DNA of 11,335 bases, taken from assembly GCA_903907615.1 (NCBI GenBank), contig CAIVOR010000141.1, forward strand, positions 1-11,335, in the 5' to 3' direction. Shown piece by piece: positions 1 to 6,431 of the stretch. Position 1 is the first letter of the stretch; the number at the start of each line of letters is the position of its first letter. Source of the DNA: an uncultured Microbacteriaceae bacterium (GTDB taxonomy: Bacteria > Actinomycetota > Actinomycetes > Actinomycetales > Microbacteriaceae). Position numbers and translations under genes: made by a program. Under the pieces are notes generated by a model, which ran no database searches, was not told the origin of the DNA, and was given only the letters and a program-made list of their open reading frames with translations.

Positions 1-302
1 TCGCCAGCTGCGCCCGCCTCGAGCGTGATGTTGATAAAACCGGGCCCGGCCACATCAGCGCGTGCCACGCCATCGACGCGTGCCAGGCCTTCGGCCACCT
101 GGGCGGCGAGGTCGCGGGGATTAAGTCCTGCGGCTTTTGCCACCTTGAGGGCGACGCTCGAGGCCCAATCTCCGTGGTCGCGGTTCTTGGGGCGCTCGAT
201 CACAATGTCGGCCACCGAGAGCGATTCGAGAGGCGAACCCATCCGCTCGCAGGCAGCACTCACACACTCGAACAGGTGGCGGGCAAGATCGTCAGGGGTC
301 AC
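1..302 (-). CDS. argS: Arginyl-tRNA synthetase, N-terminal part (runs off left edge)
   Basis: Cytoplasmic enzyme that charges tRNA-Arg with arginine. Only about the first 100 residues are inside the window, reading leftwards from a GTG at 302. The translation carries the signature of the ArgS N-terminal tRNA-binding (Add-1) domain: an ERPKNRDHGDWAS block at about residues 37-49, a stretch on the pattern VALKVAKAAGLNPRDLA after it, and GPGFINITL near the window edge. The catalytic HIGH and KMSK motifs would lie beyond the edge. I chose GTG 302 because the family match begins just after it. No Shine-Dalgarno sequence precedes it, but a TAGACT box lies 8 nt upstream, so the mRNA may be leaderless. 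The gene is divergent from the lipoprotein gene, and a tRNA-Arg gene lies about 700 bp away. The family assignment is firm; the exact start is less so. Confidence 0.93.
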   Translation of the reverse strand, partial: MTPDDLARHLFECVSAACERMGSPLESLSVADIVIERPKNRDHGDWASSVALKVAKAAGLNPRDLAAQVAEGLARVDGVARADVAGPGFINITLEAGAAG

Positions 303-316
303 GAGATTACAGTCTA
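303..316 (-). promoter_or_regulatory. Putative -10 box of argS with leaderless start
   Basis: On the minus strand the TANNNT-type hexamer TAGACT (316-311) is followed by 8 nt and then the GTG start of argS. That spacing puts the transcription start at or next to the start codon, as in leaderless actinobacterial mRNAs. No convincing -35 is visible. On the plus strand the same few bases hold TACAGT (308-313), a possible -10 for the divergent lipoprotein gene, so the two promoters may overlap. This rests on pattern alone. Confidence 0.35.
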
Positions 317-374
317 GTTACGACACGCCCAGGCCTCTTTCGCTCTGGTGTGCGGGCGAGGTAACGTCGCATTT

Positions 375-965
375 GTGAACTCACGCGAACATACCTTTGT
401 GGTCACGTCTCTCGTTGCCACCCTCGTATTGCTCTTGGCCGGCTGCCAGTCGTCAGTCCCCGAGCCCACCGAGTCGCCCGCGCCCACTGTCGTGGAGAGC
501 GTCGCACCCACTCCTACGGAAGCGGCGCCCGCCGGCGACTACTACCCCTTCGCCGCGGACTGTGCCGAGTTGATGCCGGACCAGGTCATCTTCGGCTTCA
601 ACCCCAACTACGTGCTCGACAACTCTGCTGCCACCGCGTCGGCGAGTTCGGCAGATCTTGTGAAAGCCATGGAAGGCACCACGTGTAATTTTGTCAACCA
701 GTCGAGCCAGGCAGCGTTGACGATTAGCGTTGCGCACCTCACTCCCATCTCGATTCAAGTCCTCGAAGAACAGGCCGCCTCATCGTTTTCGTCAATTGAG
801 GTCGGTGGTCAGTCTGCTTTCTTCGGAACGGTCGCCGGCAGCGGAATACTCCAGGTCTTTACCGGGAACGACTTCTGGTACACGGTCGCCGGACCCGAGG
901 TGTCAGCACCCGAAGATGTTGTGGGCATCACGGATCAGCTCGACGGCTTTCTTGCTGCTCAGTAG
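375..965 (+). CDS. Small secreted lipoprotein of unknown function
   Basis: Predicted lipoprotein of 196 aa. The signal peptide has a short charged start (NSREH), a hydrophobic core rich in Val and Leu, and a lipobox LLAGC with the lipidated cysteine at residue 24. A linker rich in Pro, Thr, Glu and Ala follows (to about residue 56), then a globular domain of about 140 residues with two further cysteines, Cys63 (DCAEL) and Cys104 (TTCNF). These could form a disulfide outside the cell. The arrangement of an early Cys and a second Cys followed by an aromatic residue faintly recalls the DUF3558 group of actinobacterial lipoproteins, but I cannot confirm membership. I chose GTG 375, which follows a GAGGT at 358-362 with a rather long 12-nt spacer. 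The in-frame GTG at 348 has no ribosome-binding site and would add nine polar residues before the signal. It is monocistronic and divergent from argS. No function can be given. Confidence 0.8.
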   Translation: MNSREHTFVVTSLVATLVLLLAGCQSSVPEPTESPAPTVVESVAPTPTEAAPAGDYYPFAADCAELMPDQVIFGFNPNYVLDNSAATASASSADLVKAMEGTTCNFVNQSSQAALTISVAHLTPISIQVLEEQAASSFSSIEVGGQSAFFGTVAGSGILQVFTGNDFWYTVAGPEVSAPEDVVGITDQLDGFLAAQ

Positions 966-981
966 CGTCGCAAGAGGCTGA

Positions 982-987
982 TAGCGT
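982..987 (+). promoter_or_regulatory. Possible -10 box of tRNA-Arg
   Basis: TAGCGT lies 13 nt before the first base of the tRNA, just after the stop codon of the lipoprotein gene, which allows a leader of about 6-7 nt. The octamer TAGCGTTA recurs in the putative promoter of the GT2 gene at 5232-5237 (minus strand). No clear -35 is seen, so this call is weak. Confidence 0.25.
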
Positions 988-1000
988 TAACGGCACCCCT

Positions 1001-1073
1001 GCCCCCGTAGCTCAGGGGATAGAGCGCTGGTTTCCGGTACCAAAGGTCGGAGGTTCGAATCCTCTCGGGGGCA
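1001..1073 (+). tRNA. tRNA-Arg, anticodon CCG
   Basis: A complete 73-nt cloverleaf can be folded by eye. The acceptor stem GCCCCCG pairs with CGGGGGC (1066-1072), with discriminator A at 1073. The D arm pairs GCTC with GAGC. The anticodon stem CTGGT/ACCAA has a C-A mismatch at its top pair, and the loop TTCCGGT gives anticodon CCG. The T arm is GGAGG-TTCGAAT-CCTCT with one G-U pair. CCA is not encoded. It reads the CGG arginine codon, which should be common in a genome of this GC. The membrane protein gene starts 17 bp downstream on the same strand, so the two may share a transcript that is cut to release the tRNA. Confidence 0.95.
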
Positions 1074-1090
1074 CGTAGTTAGGGAATGAC

Positions 1091-2962
1091 GTGACATCTG
1101 CACGAGATGCGACGAAAGCGGCGTCGGGTCGAACGACGACTGTCGCGTTAATCTGGTGTGTCGTTGTCGGTTCTGCTTTACTCGGCATATTCGCCATCAC
1201 CCCCTGGCCGCTGATTTTCTTCTGCTTGGCAGCCGTAGCCGCCATTGTTCGACGGCATACGTCGACAACAGTGGGCATGGCGGCGAGCATTGTGATCCAC
1301 CTTGCTGCGGTCGCTGTGCTTATTCAAATTTCGCCGCTCACTCGCCTGCCGTTAGATGGCACGGTTTCGGTCTGCCTGATTGTCGAGGCCTCAGTCTTGG
1401 CCTTCGTCATCGGTCGCACCGCGCGTCTCCCGCATCGGGAGTTTTCCTCCCGACTGGCGCGGTATTCACTCTTTTTCATTGTTCCCGTCGCGGCCACCGG
1501 CGTCATGGTGGTCTCATCTCTCGTGGGTCGGAGCGGCACGGCGTGGGCAATGGGCAACGACTCGGCTTTCAACGTGATGTCTGCGCGAATCCTGTTTGCC
1601 GATGGTGGGGTCAACTCCCGACTTCATTTTGACGGATCGCCCGAGCCCCATACCCTGCTCACTATCGTTGCCGGCACGGGGCGCTGGAATGTCGGATCCT
1701 GGCAACTTTTCGAGCACGATGTCTCGGCATACGCGCAATTGTGGTTCCTCCTCATCATCACCACATCTGTGCTCTCGGCACTGGTCGCCGCGCAGGTCAT
1801 GCCCTCGGGAACGCTGCGCTGGTTCGCGGTTCTTGCAGCAAACGCGGTCGCTCTCGTACCCCTGACTCTGTTTGTTTCTGGCTACGCGGTTCGTTTCGGT
1901 TTCTTCAATGCCACTCTGTCGCTGGTCATCTTGCTGTGCGCGTGGTTGGTCTCACGGAGTGATTCGGTATCTCCCGCTATTCGGCTGTCACTGCTCGGCT
2001 TCGCCTCACTCGCCTTATTGGCGACCTGGGGGCCGCTTGTGGTGCTACCGGTCGCACTCGGCCTTCACCCCCTGTGGCAGCTCATGTGCCAGGTGCGACA
2101 CGAGGGTGCGACGGGACTAAGAAAACTAATCCTCCCCGGCGCGGTCATCGTGGTGAACATTCTCTACGTCGCCCTCGTCACGGTTGCCGATCTGATCTCG
2201 GCGCAAAGCGCTCTCGCAAATGATGGCGGAATTTTTTGGATGAGTCCGTACCTCGCCGTGGGTGTCGTGGGGCTCACTCTGTGTCTTCTCGCCGTTACCG
2301 GACGCTTCCAGAAGAGTTGGTCGGGATTTATCGATGGCCTTGCCGCAACGCTCGGCGGAGTTGTCGCTACGGCTTTCTTGGTCTTCCAGAGAAGGGACCA
2401 AGCTAACTTGTGGGGCTACTACCCCATCAAGTTTTCGTGGCTCCTCGTCACGCTGTTCGGCATTGTCTCCTTAGCCATCATCTTGAGCCTGATCTCGCGG
2501 CTCACACGGCGCGTCATCGTTGTCGCGGGAGTCGGTGTCGCTGGTCTCGTTGTCATCGTGGGGGCCGTGGCAATTTCGCCGGTGATCCGCGAGCGCGCCC
2601 TCGATGCCTTCCCCCTCTTGTCTTTTGCAGGAATTCCGTCTGCAAATCCAGGTGACTATGCGGCGAAGGTCATGTTTCAGAACAAAGAGGATGGCGTGAA
2701 CACGATTGCTGTGAATGCCCTCACCCCCGAGGAAGACGCGTTTATCAATCTGTGGCTCGTACAGATGGAACCGACGCTCAACAGTCTGGACGTTCGCGTG
2801 TTTGCCTATGGAATTGATGGCAACAACACCGCGCAAGTGTGCCGGGCAATTTCAGCCATGACTCCGCCCGTCCGTGTCCTAACGACAGAGGCCGGTCTCC
2901 AGGAGCGGCTCGCTCATGAATGTCCCGGCGCGGACGTGGAGATCGTGGCACCGACACTCTGA
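1091..2962 (+). CDS. Large polytopic membrane protein, GT-C glycosyltransferase-like
   Basis: Protein of 623 aa with about 13-14 hydrophobic segments and a hydrophilic C-terminal domain of roughly 110 residues, probably outside the cell. After the fifth segment comes a polar loop with Asn156-Asp157 (GNDSAFN), then ARILFADGG and a stretch rich in His, Pro and Glu. An acidic residue in the first large outer loop is the hallmark of GT-C enzymes, which take sugars from polyprenyl-phosphate donors. GT-C is therefore my inference from topology and this motif; I do not recognise a named family, though the DUF6541-type actinobacterial proteins are a possible relative. The GTG start follows AGGGA at 1081-1085 with a 5-nt spacer. 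The gene begins 17 bp after tRNA-Arg and ends 11 bp before the stop of the convergent flippase gene. The neighbouring DPM1-like enzyme could supply its donor. It could also be a polymerase or a transporter-like protein. Confidence 0.65.
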   Translation: MTSARDATKAASGRTTTVALIWCVVVGSALLGIFAITPWPLIFFCLAAVAAIVRRHTSTTVGMAASIVIHLAAVAVLIQISPLTRLPLDGTVSVCLIVEASVLAFVIGRTARLPHREFSSRLARYSLFFIVPVAATGVMVVSSLVGRSGTAWAMGNDSAFNVMSARILFADGGVNSRLHFDGSPEPHTLLTIVAGTGRWNVGSWQLFEHDVSAYAQLWFLLIITTSVLSALVAAQVMPSGTLRWFAVLAANAVALVPLTLFVSGYAVRFGFFNATLSLVILLCAWLVSRSDSVSPAIRLSLLGFASLALLATWGPLVVLPVALGLHPLWQLMCQVRHEGATGLRKLILPGAVIVVNILYVALVTVADLISAQSALANDGGIFWMSPYLAVGVVGLTLCLLAVTGRFQKSWSGFIDGLAATLGGVVATAFLVFQRRDQANLWGYYPIKFSWLLVTLFGIVSLAIILSLISRLTRRVIVVAGVGVAGLVVIVGAVAISPVIRERALDAFPLLSFAGIPSANPGDYAAKVMFQNKEDGVNTIAVNALTPEEDAFINLWLVQMEPTLNSLDVRVFAYGIDGNNTAQVCRAISAMTPPVRVLTTEAGLQERLAHECPGADVEIVAPTL

Positions 2963-2973
2963 CCTCACGCAGG

Positions 2974-4212
2974 TTACGTCGAATTTCTCGAATTCTTGTC
3001 GTGCCGGCGCAGTGCCTGCAGATGTATGACCGAGCCCAGGAGCGGCCCCACAGAAAATGCCACGATCACGCGGGGCTCGAGCGGTATGGGGAGGCAAATC
3101 ACACACAGGGTTGCGACTGCTCCCACCGTCCAGCCAATGGCGTACGGAGTATGGCGGGCTTGGCTCAGTGTGGCCGCACCCGTCACCACGAGCCAGGCCG
3201 TTGACACGGAAGACAGAGTAACGAGAGCAAAGAAAAGGGGACTGAGAGCAAAACGCGCGCCCGCAATCCACTCCACCACGGGCGGCCCGATAAAGAAGGC
3301 GATGGCCGATAAACCGATTCCGACACCGAGAACCGCAGCGAGGTAATTGAGGACTCGACGGACAAGCTTTCCTGCGCTTTCGCGAAAAGCGACGACGATA
3401 TAGCTCTGGAGTGCTACGGAGCCAACCACGAGTGGAGCTCGCGTGAGCGTCATAATTAAGAACACGGCACTCAACATCGTCGCGCTCGCTCCATAGGGAA
3501 CAAGGCCCAAGGCCACGGGCATGCCATTGACCAAAATGGCCACTCCCACCGACGCGATGACGGTACGACCGACGCGCGTTGAGACGTGAGCATAGGTTCC
3601 CTCGAGCAACAGCCGACCCGGGTACCTTCGTCGTGTGATGAGCAGGGCGATTCCAAAAGTGAGGAGGAACGGCAAGACCGTCGCGAGCGCAAAACCCATA
3701 ATGTTTGCGTGTAAGGCCTCCGCTATGAGGAATCCGACCAGCCGAAATGTCGCGTCTCCCACAGCCACAAGAGCTATCAGCCACCACGAGTGCAGCCCAT
3801 AAAATACGCCGGTAATGGACAAGCCCAGGGCGGCGAAGAAGACTCCGGCGATGAGTTGCCAAACCAAGACACCTGCGTCGGCACCAAAAAGTTGAGTGCC
3901 CAGAGGAATCAAAATCAGGAGAGCGACAATCCCGGCGGCAACACTCGCACCGAGTGCGACGACATCGACGCGGGCACCGCTTCCCCGTTCCGCAGAATTC
4001 TCGGACTTCCGCGAGACTGCTCGGGCAAACTCCTGTTGAATGCCGGCGAGAGCACCGACGAAAACGTAAAGGGTGCTCCAAAAGATGGCGAAACGGGAGT
4101 AGTCCTCCCCGAGAAACCTGGCGGCGAGCATCGTCAATACGTACGCGATGCTGCCGGCCACGATTGTGGCCATGACCACCGTCCGGGCTCCTGAACGCAA
4201 GGTGTCTGTCAC
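2974..4212 (-). CDS. Polysaccharide flippase-like membrane protein
   Basis: Protein of 412 aa with about 12 hydrophobic segments and short charged loops spread along its whole length, as in the MATE/MOP (Wzx-type) flippases that move lipid-linked glycans across the cytoplasmic membrane. The N-terminus (a short basic start, then the first helix at about residues 11-31 followed by ARFLGEDYSRFAIFWS) matches the usual layout of that superfamily, in which a first helix is followed by a G-Y-G/A-F-like patch. The length is typical. Its GTG start overlaps the stop of the upstream GT2 gene by 4 nt (GTGA, 4209-4212), so the two are almost certainly co-transcribed and translationally coupled. Its TAA stop faces the GT-C-like gene across an 11-bp gap. 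The substrate is unknown; a lipid-linked oligosaccharide made by the neighbouring GTs is the natural inference. Confidence 0.68.
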   Translation of the reverse strand: MTDTLRSGARTVVMATIVAGSIAYVLTMLAARFLGEDYSRFAIFWSTLYVFVGALAGIQQEFARAVSRKSENSAERGSGARVDVVALGASVAAGIVALLILIPLGTQLFGADAGVLVWQLIAGVFFAALGLSITGVFYGLHSWWLIALVAVGDATFRLVGFLIAEALHANIMGFALATVLPFLLTFGIALLITRRRYPGRLLLEGTYAHVSTRVGRTVIASVGVAILVNGMPVALGLVPYGASATMLSAVFLIMTLTRAPLVVGSVALQSYIVVAFRESAGKLVRRVLNYLAAVLGVGIGLSAIAFFIGPPVVEWIAGARFALSPLFFALVTLSSVSTAWLVVTGAATLSQARHTPYAIGWTVGAVATLCVICLPIPLEPRVIVAFSVGPLLGSVIHLQALRRHDKNSRNST

Positions 4213-5207
4213 CGATCGACCTCCCCCTCTGGTTGAACAAGGTCAAGAAAGGCCCCTTGGATTCCGCGACCAACGGAGCGATAGTGACCCCGGATCATTT
4301 CGCCGAGGATGGCGGGCAGACGAGCGATTCGCGTGGGCGAAAAATTCATCCGCGCGTGCTCATGTTCAACTTTTCGGCGCGCTGTCGCCACGACGTCACT
4401 TGTCGTGTCTGCCGCGCGCGATTCGACAAACGCAAGAAGCTGCTCCGCGCGCACAGGCTTGAGCGCGTTGCGCTGCGCTCGAGATGAGGTGACTCGCGAA
4501 CGCATCATCGACAGGCTCAGTCGTCGCGCACCGATCAGATTAGACGCGTGCTGTCGGTAAGAAATGAGCGACTCGTCACTCGACGCCAGTCCGCCGTACA
4601 TAGCGGCAACCACGGCGAGCCACTCGTCGTGAAGCCACGCAGACGGGATGGGAAAGGCGAGCGAGGTCAACGTGCGCGACAACATGACCGTCGCCCCCGT
4701 GACAACGTTGCGTTTCATCAGTTCAGGGAATCCGTGCCCGGAGTTGATGTTGATGAGGGTACGCGCATTCATGTGCAACGTATCGAAGAGGCCGTACCCC
4801 AAACTTTTCCCCGAATCATCGATCAGATCAGCATTCGAGTGCACCAACAACGCGCCGGTTTCGCTGAGGCATTGCACCTGACGCTCGAGCCTGTTGGCAT
4901 GCCAGACATCGTCCTGGTCGGCCAACGCAATGAGGTCCCCAGTTGTTTGTGACATGGCCCACTCAAAGTTTCCCCGAACACCGCGCGGGCGTTCACTCAT
5001 CAACACGCGGCATGAAATCTGCGGCATGGCCTCGCGGCTCTCTCGAACAAACTGCTCAATGATCTGCCTGGTTGTGTCCGTCGAGGCGTCGTCCGAAATC
5101 ACAATCTCATTGGGCAACATCGATTGCGCGAGGATCGAATCGAGCTGCTCCACTAAAAACGTGGCGCCGTTGTGCGTGCAGACCACAACCGAGATGCGGG
5201 GCGTCAT
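4209..5207 (-). CDS. GT2 family glycosyltransferase (rhamnosyltransferase-like)
   Basis: Cytoplasmic GT-A fold enzyme of 332 aa that transfers a sugar from a nucleotide donor. Visible landmarks are the opening ISVVVCTHNG (residues 5-14), the nucleotide-binding ISDDASTDTT with Asp39-Asp40, the metal-binding ADQDDVW (96-102), TGAT (170-173) and the acceptor-side HDEW (193-196). The DQDDVW and HDEW pair is typical of GT2 enzymes annotated as rhamnosyltransferases in O-antigen and cell-wall clusters, and a dTDP-sugar gene (rmlA) is in the same cluster. The donor sugar remains inference. I chose ATG 5207: AGGAGG (5223-5218) precedes it with 10 nt. A TTG at 5213 has only 4 nt to the same site and would add two residues. 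The C-terminal 90 residues or so are basic and probably form helices. It leads a two-gene operon with the flippase. Confidence 0.87.
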   Translation of the reverse strand: MTPRISVVVCTHNGATFLVEQLDSILAQSMLPNEIVISDDASTDTTRQIIEQFVRESREAMPQISCRVLMSERPRGVRGNFEWAMSQTTGDLIALADQDDVWHANRLERQVQCLSETGALLVHSNADLIDDSGKSLGYGLFDTLHMNARTLININSGHGFPELMKRNVVTGATVMLSRTLTSLAFPIPSAWLHDEWLAVVAAMYGGLASSDESLISYRQHASNLIGARRLSLSMMRSRVTSSRAQRNALKPVRAEQLLAFVESRAADTTSDVVATARRKVEHEHARMNFSPTRIARLPAILGEMIRGHYRSVGRGIQGAFLDLVQPEGEVDR

Positions 5208-5217
5208 GAACAATTGT

Positions 5218-5237
5218 CCTCCTCTCCCCTAACGCTA
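5218..5237 (-). promoter_or_regulatory. Putative -10 box and strong ribosome-binding site of the GT2/flippase operon
   Basis: On the minus strand TAGCGT (5237-5232) is followed by a purine-rich run ending in AGGAGG (5223-5218). Transcription would start around 5225 or slightly upstream, leaving a short leader that contains the ribosome-binding site. AGGAGG stands 10 nt from ATG 5207 and 4 nt from TTG 5213, which favours the ATG. No -35 element is recognisable. The -10 is tentative; the ribosome-binding site is clear. Confidence 0.5.
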
Positions 5238-5274
5238 GCCGACGTTCATCCACGCGCCGGGGCGGAGCCCGCTC

Positions 5275-5280
5275 TAGGAT
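5275..5280 (+). promoter_or_regulatory. Putative -10 box directly before the DPM1-like gene (leaderless start)
   Basis: TAGGAT fits TANNNT and ends 6 nt before the GTG start at 5287, which would place the transcription start at the start codon. The AGGA inside the same hexamer could instead be a weak ribosome-binding site 7 nt from the GTG, so sequence alone does not decide between the two readings. No -35 is visible in the GC-rich stretch upstream. Confidence 0.42.
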
Positions 5281-5286
5281 GATGCT

Positions 5287-6015
5287 GTGGGCTCTTCACT
5301 GCAACCGACCCTGATCGTGATTCCCGCGTTTAACGAAGAAGAGTCGATCGGGGCGGTCTTAACGGAGGTTCGACGTCACCTTCCCGACACCGACATCGTT
5401 GTGATTAGCGACGGATCGATGGACGCGACCGCAGCAATTGTTCGCCAGCAGGGGTATCGAGTTATCGAATTGCCCATCAACCTCGGTGTCGGCGGTGCCA
5501 TGCGCACCGGTTTCAAGTTCGCTCTGCGCAACGGCTACCAGAGCGTGGTGCAACTCGATGCCGACGGCCAGCACGACCCCTCACTGGTCCCCCAGCTGGT
5601 GAAAGAACTTGACCAGGCCGACATCGTTATTGGATCTCGGTTTGCCGGGGTAGGCGATTACGCCGTGCGCGGCCCGCGAAAGTGGGCCATGGGGTTCCTC
5701 TCGTGGTCGCTCAGCAAGATTTGCCACACGCCCCTCACTGACACAACGTCCGGTTTCAAAGCACTCAGCCTGAAGGCTCTCACGGTCTTTGAGAACAACT
5801 ACCCCGCCGAGTACCTGGGTGACACAGTTGAAGCCCTGGTGATTGCGGCACGAGCGAAGCTCATCGTGAGGGAGATCCCCGTCACCATGAGAAAGCGTCT
5901 CGCTGGGCAGCCTTCCCACAACGGCCTCCGTTCCATGATTCAGCTGGCCCGCGCCTTGATGGCACTGTTTTTTGGCCTGATGCGGCCGATCGATGCGACG
6001 AGAGGTCTGTCATGA
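5287..6015 (+). CDS. DPM1-like GT2 glycosyltransferase (polyprenyl-phosphate sugar synthase type)
   Basis: Protein of 242 aa of the dolichol-phosphate mannosyltransferase type, which moves a sugar from a nucleotide donor to a polyprenyl phosphate on the inner face of the membrane. Motifs: LIVIPAFNEEESIG (residues 9-22), VISDGSMDAT (39-48, with Asp42), LGVGGAMRTGF (66-76), metal-binding DADGQHDP (91-98) and IGSRF (115-119), followed by a conserved DTTSGFKALS block. It lacks the C-terminal membrane helices of the GtrB type, and the next gene probably supplies the membrane part. Length is normal for the soluble class. No upstream in-frame start is better than GTG 5287. The stop overlaps the ATG of the DUF2304 gene by 4 nt (ATGA). 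The sugar donor cannot be read from the sequence. The product could feed the GT-C-like or DUF2142 proteins encoded nearby. Confidence 0.9.
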   Translation: MGSSLQPTLIVIPAFNEEESIGAVLTEVRRHLPDTDIVVISDGSMDATAAIVRQQGYRVIELPINLGVGGAMRTGFKFALRNGYQSVVQLDADGQHDPSLVPQLVKELDQADIVIGSRFAGVGDYAVRGPRKWAMGFLSWSLSKICHTPLTDTTSGFKALSLKALTVFENNYPAEYLGDTVEALVIAARAKLIVREIPVTMRKRLAGQPSHNGLRSMIQLARALMALFFGLMRPIDATRGLS

Positions 6016-6431
6016 GTCTCTGGACCTACCTCACCGGAATACTCGTTGCCCTCGTTATTCTCGTGACCGTTGTGCAAATGATGCGCCACGGGCGCCTGCG
6101 TGAACGGCACGCAATTTGGTGGCTGGTAGGCGGCGTTCTCATCCTCATCGTCACGATATTTCCCGCCACGCTGGAGTTTGTTGCTGGCGTGCTCGGTGTC
6201 GCCATTCCCATCAATCTGAGCCTCTTCTTGGCCGTGGGCGTCTTGGCACTGTTGGCACTACAGCACAGTTCGGAAATTACGTCGCACGAGAAGAAACTGC
6301 GTGTACTCACCGAGGAAGTCGCATTGTTGAAGCAACGACTCGAAGAGAGTAACACGGGCGCTGCTTCCGCGGGGCGTCCCGGTCGGGTCGGCCGCACGCC
6401 CGCCGTGAAGAAAACTAGCCGCCGCAGCTAA
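6012..6431 (+). CDS. DUF2304 family small membrane protein
   Basis: Protein of 139 aa. It has three hydrophobic segments (about residues 4-23, 35-53 and 60-79) with the family's LRERHAIWWLVGG block between the first two, then a coiled-coil-prone stretch of about 25 residues (HEKKLRVLTEEVALLKQRLE), then a basic tail rich in Gly, Ala, Arg and Lys. This is the layout of DUF2304 proteins, which are commonly encoded next to DPM1-like GT2 enzymes in bacteria. A role as membrane anchor or activator of the partner is inferred from that pairing. The ATG overlaps the stop of the upstream GT by 4 nt, which implies coupled translation and near-equal amounts. Its TAA stop overlaps the stop of the convergent GT2 gene (6428-6431). 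Confidence 0.83.
   Translation: MSLWTYLTGILVALVILVTVVQMMRHGRLRERHAIWWLVGGVLILIVTIFPATLEFVAGVLGVAIPINLSLFLAVGVLALLALQHSSEITSHEKKLRVLTEEVALLKQRLEESNTGAASAGRPGRVGRTPAVKKTSRRS

Noticed and set aside
1001..1073. tRNA-Arg as an integration site of a genomic island.
   Set aside because: I saw no integrase gene and no second copy of the tRNA 3' end in the window. The idea would need flanking sequence to test.
1012..1290. Minus-strand frame across the tRNA, with a PPRGFEPPTFGTG peptide.
   Set aside because: This peptide is the well-known false translation of the antisense strand of a tRNA T-arm region; it is not a gene.
2963..2973. Terminator between the GT-C-like and flippase genes.
   Set aside because: The 11-bp gap and nearby bases show no stable GC-rich hairpin followed by a T run.
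2879..4273. A 464-codon open frame on the minus strand, longer than the flippase gene it overlaps.
   Set aside because: Its translation is full of Arg, Cys, Ser, His and Gly with no membrane segments or motifs. It is an out-of-frame shadow of the flippase gene, which has 12 clean hydrophobic segments and a 4-nt overlap with the GT2 gene.
4420..4500. GCGC-rich, partly self-complementary stretch around TTGAGCGCG.
   Set aside because: It lies within the basic C-terminal coding region of the GT2 gene, and its composition is explained by Arg/Ala codons.
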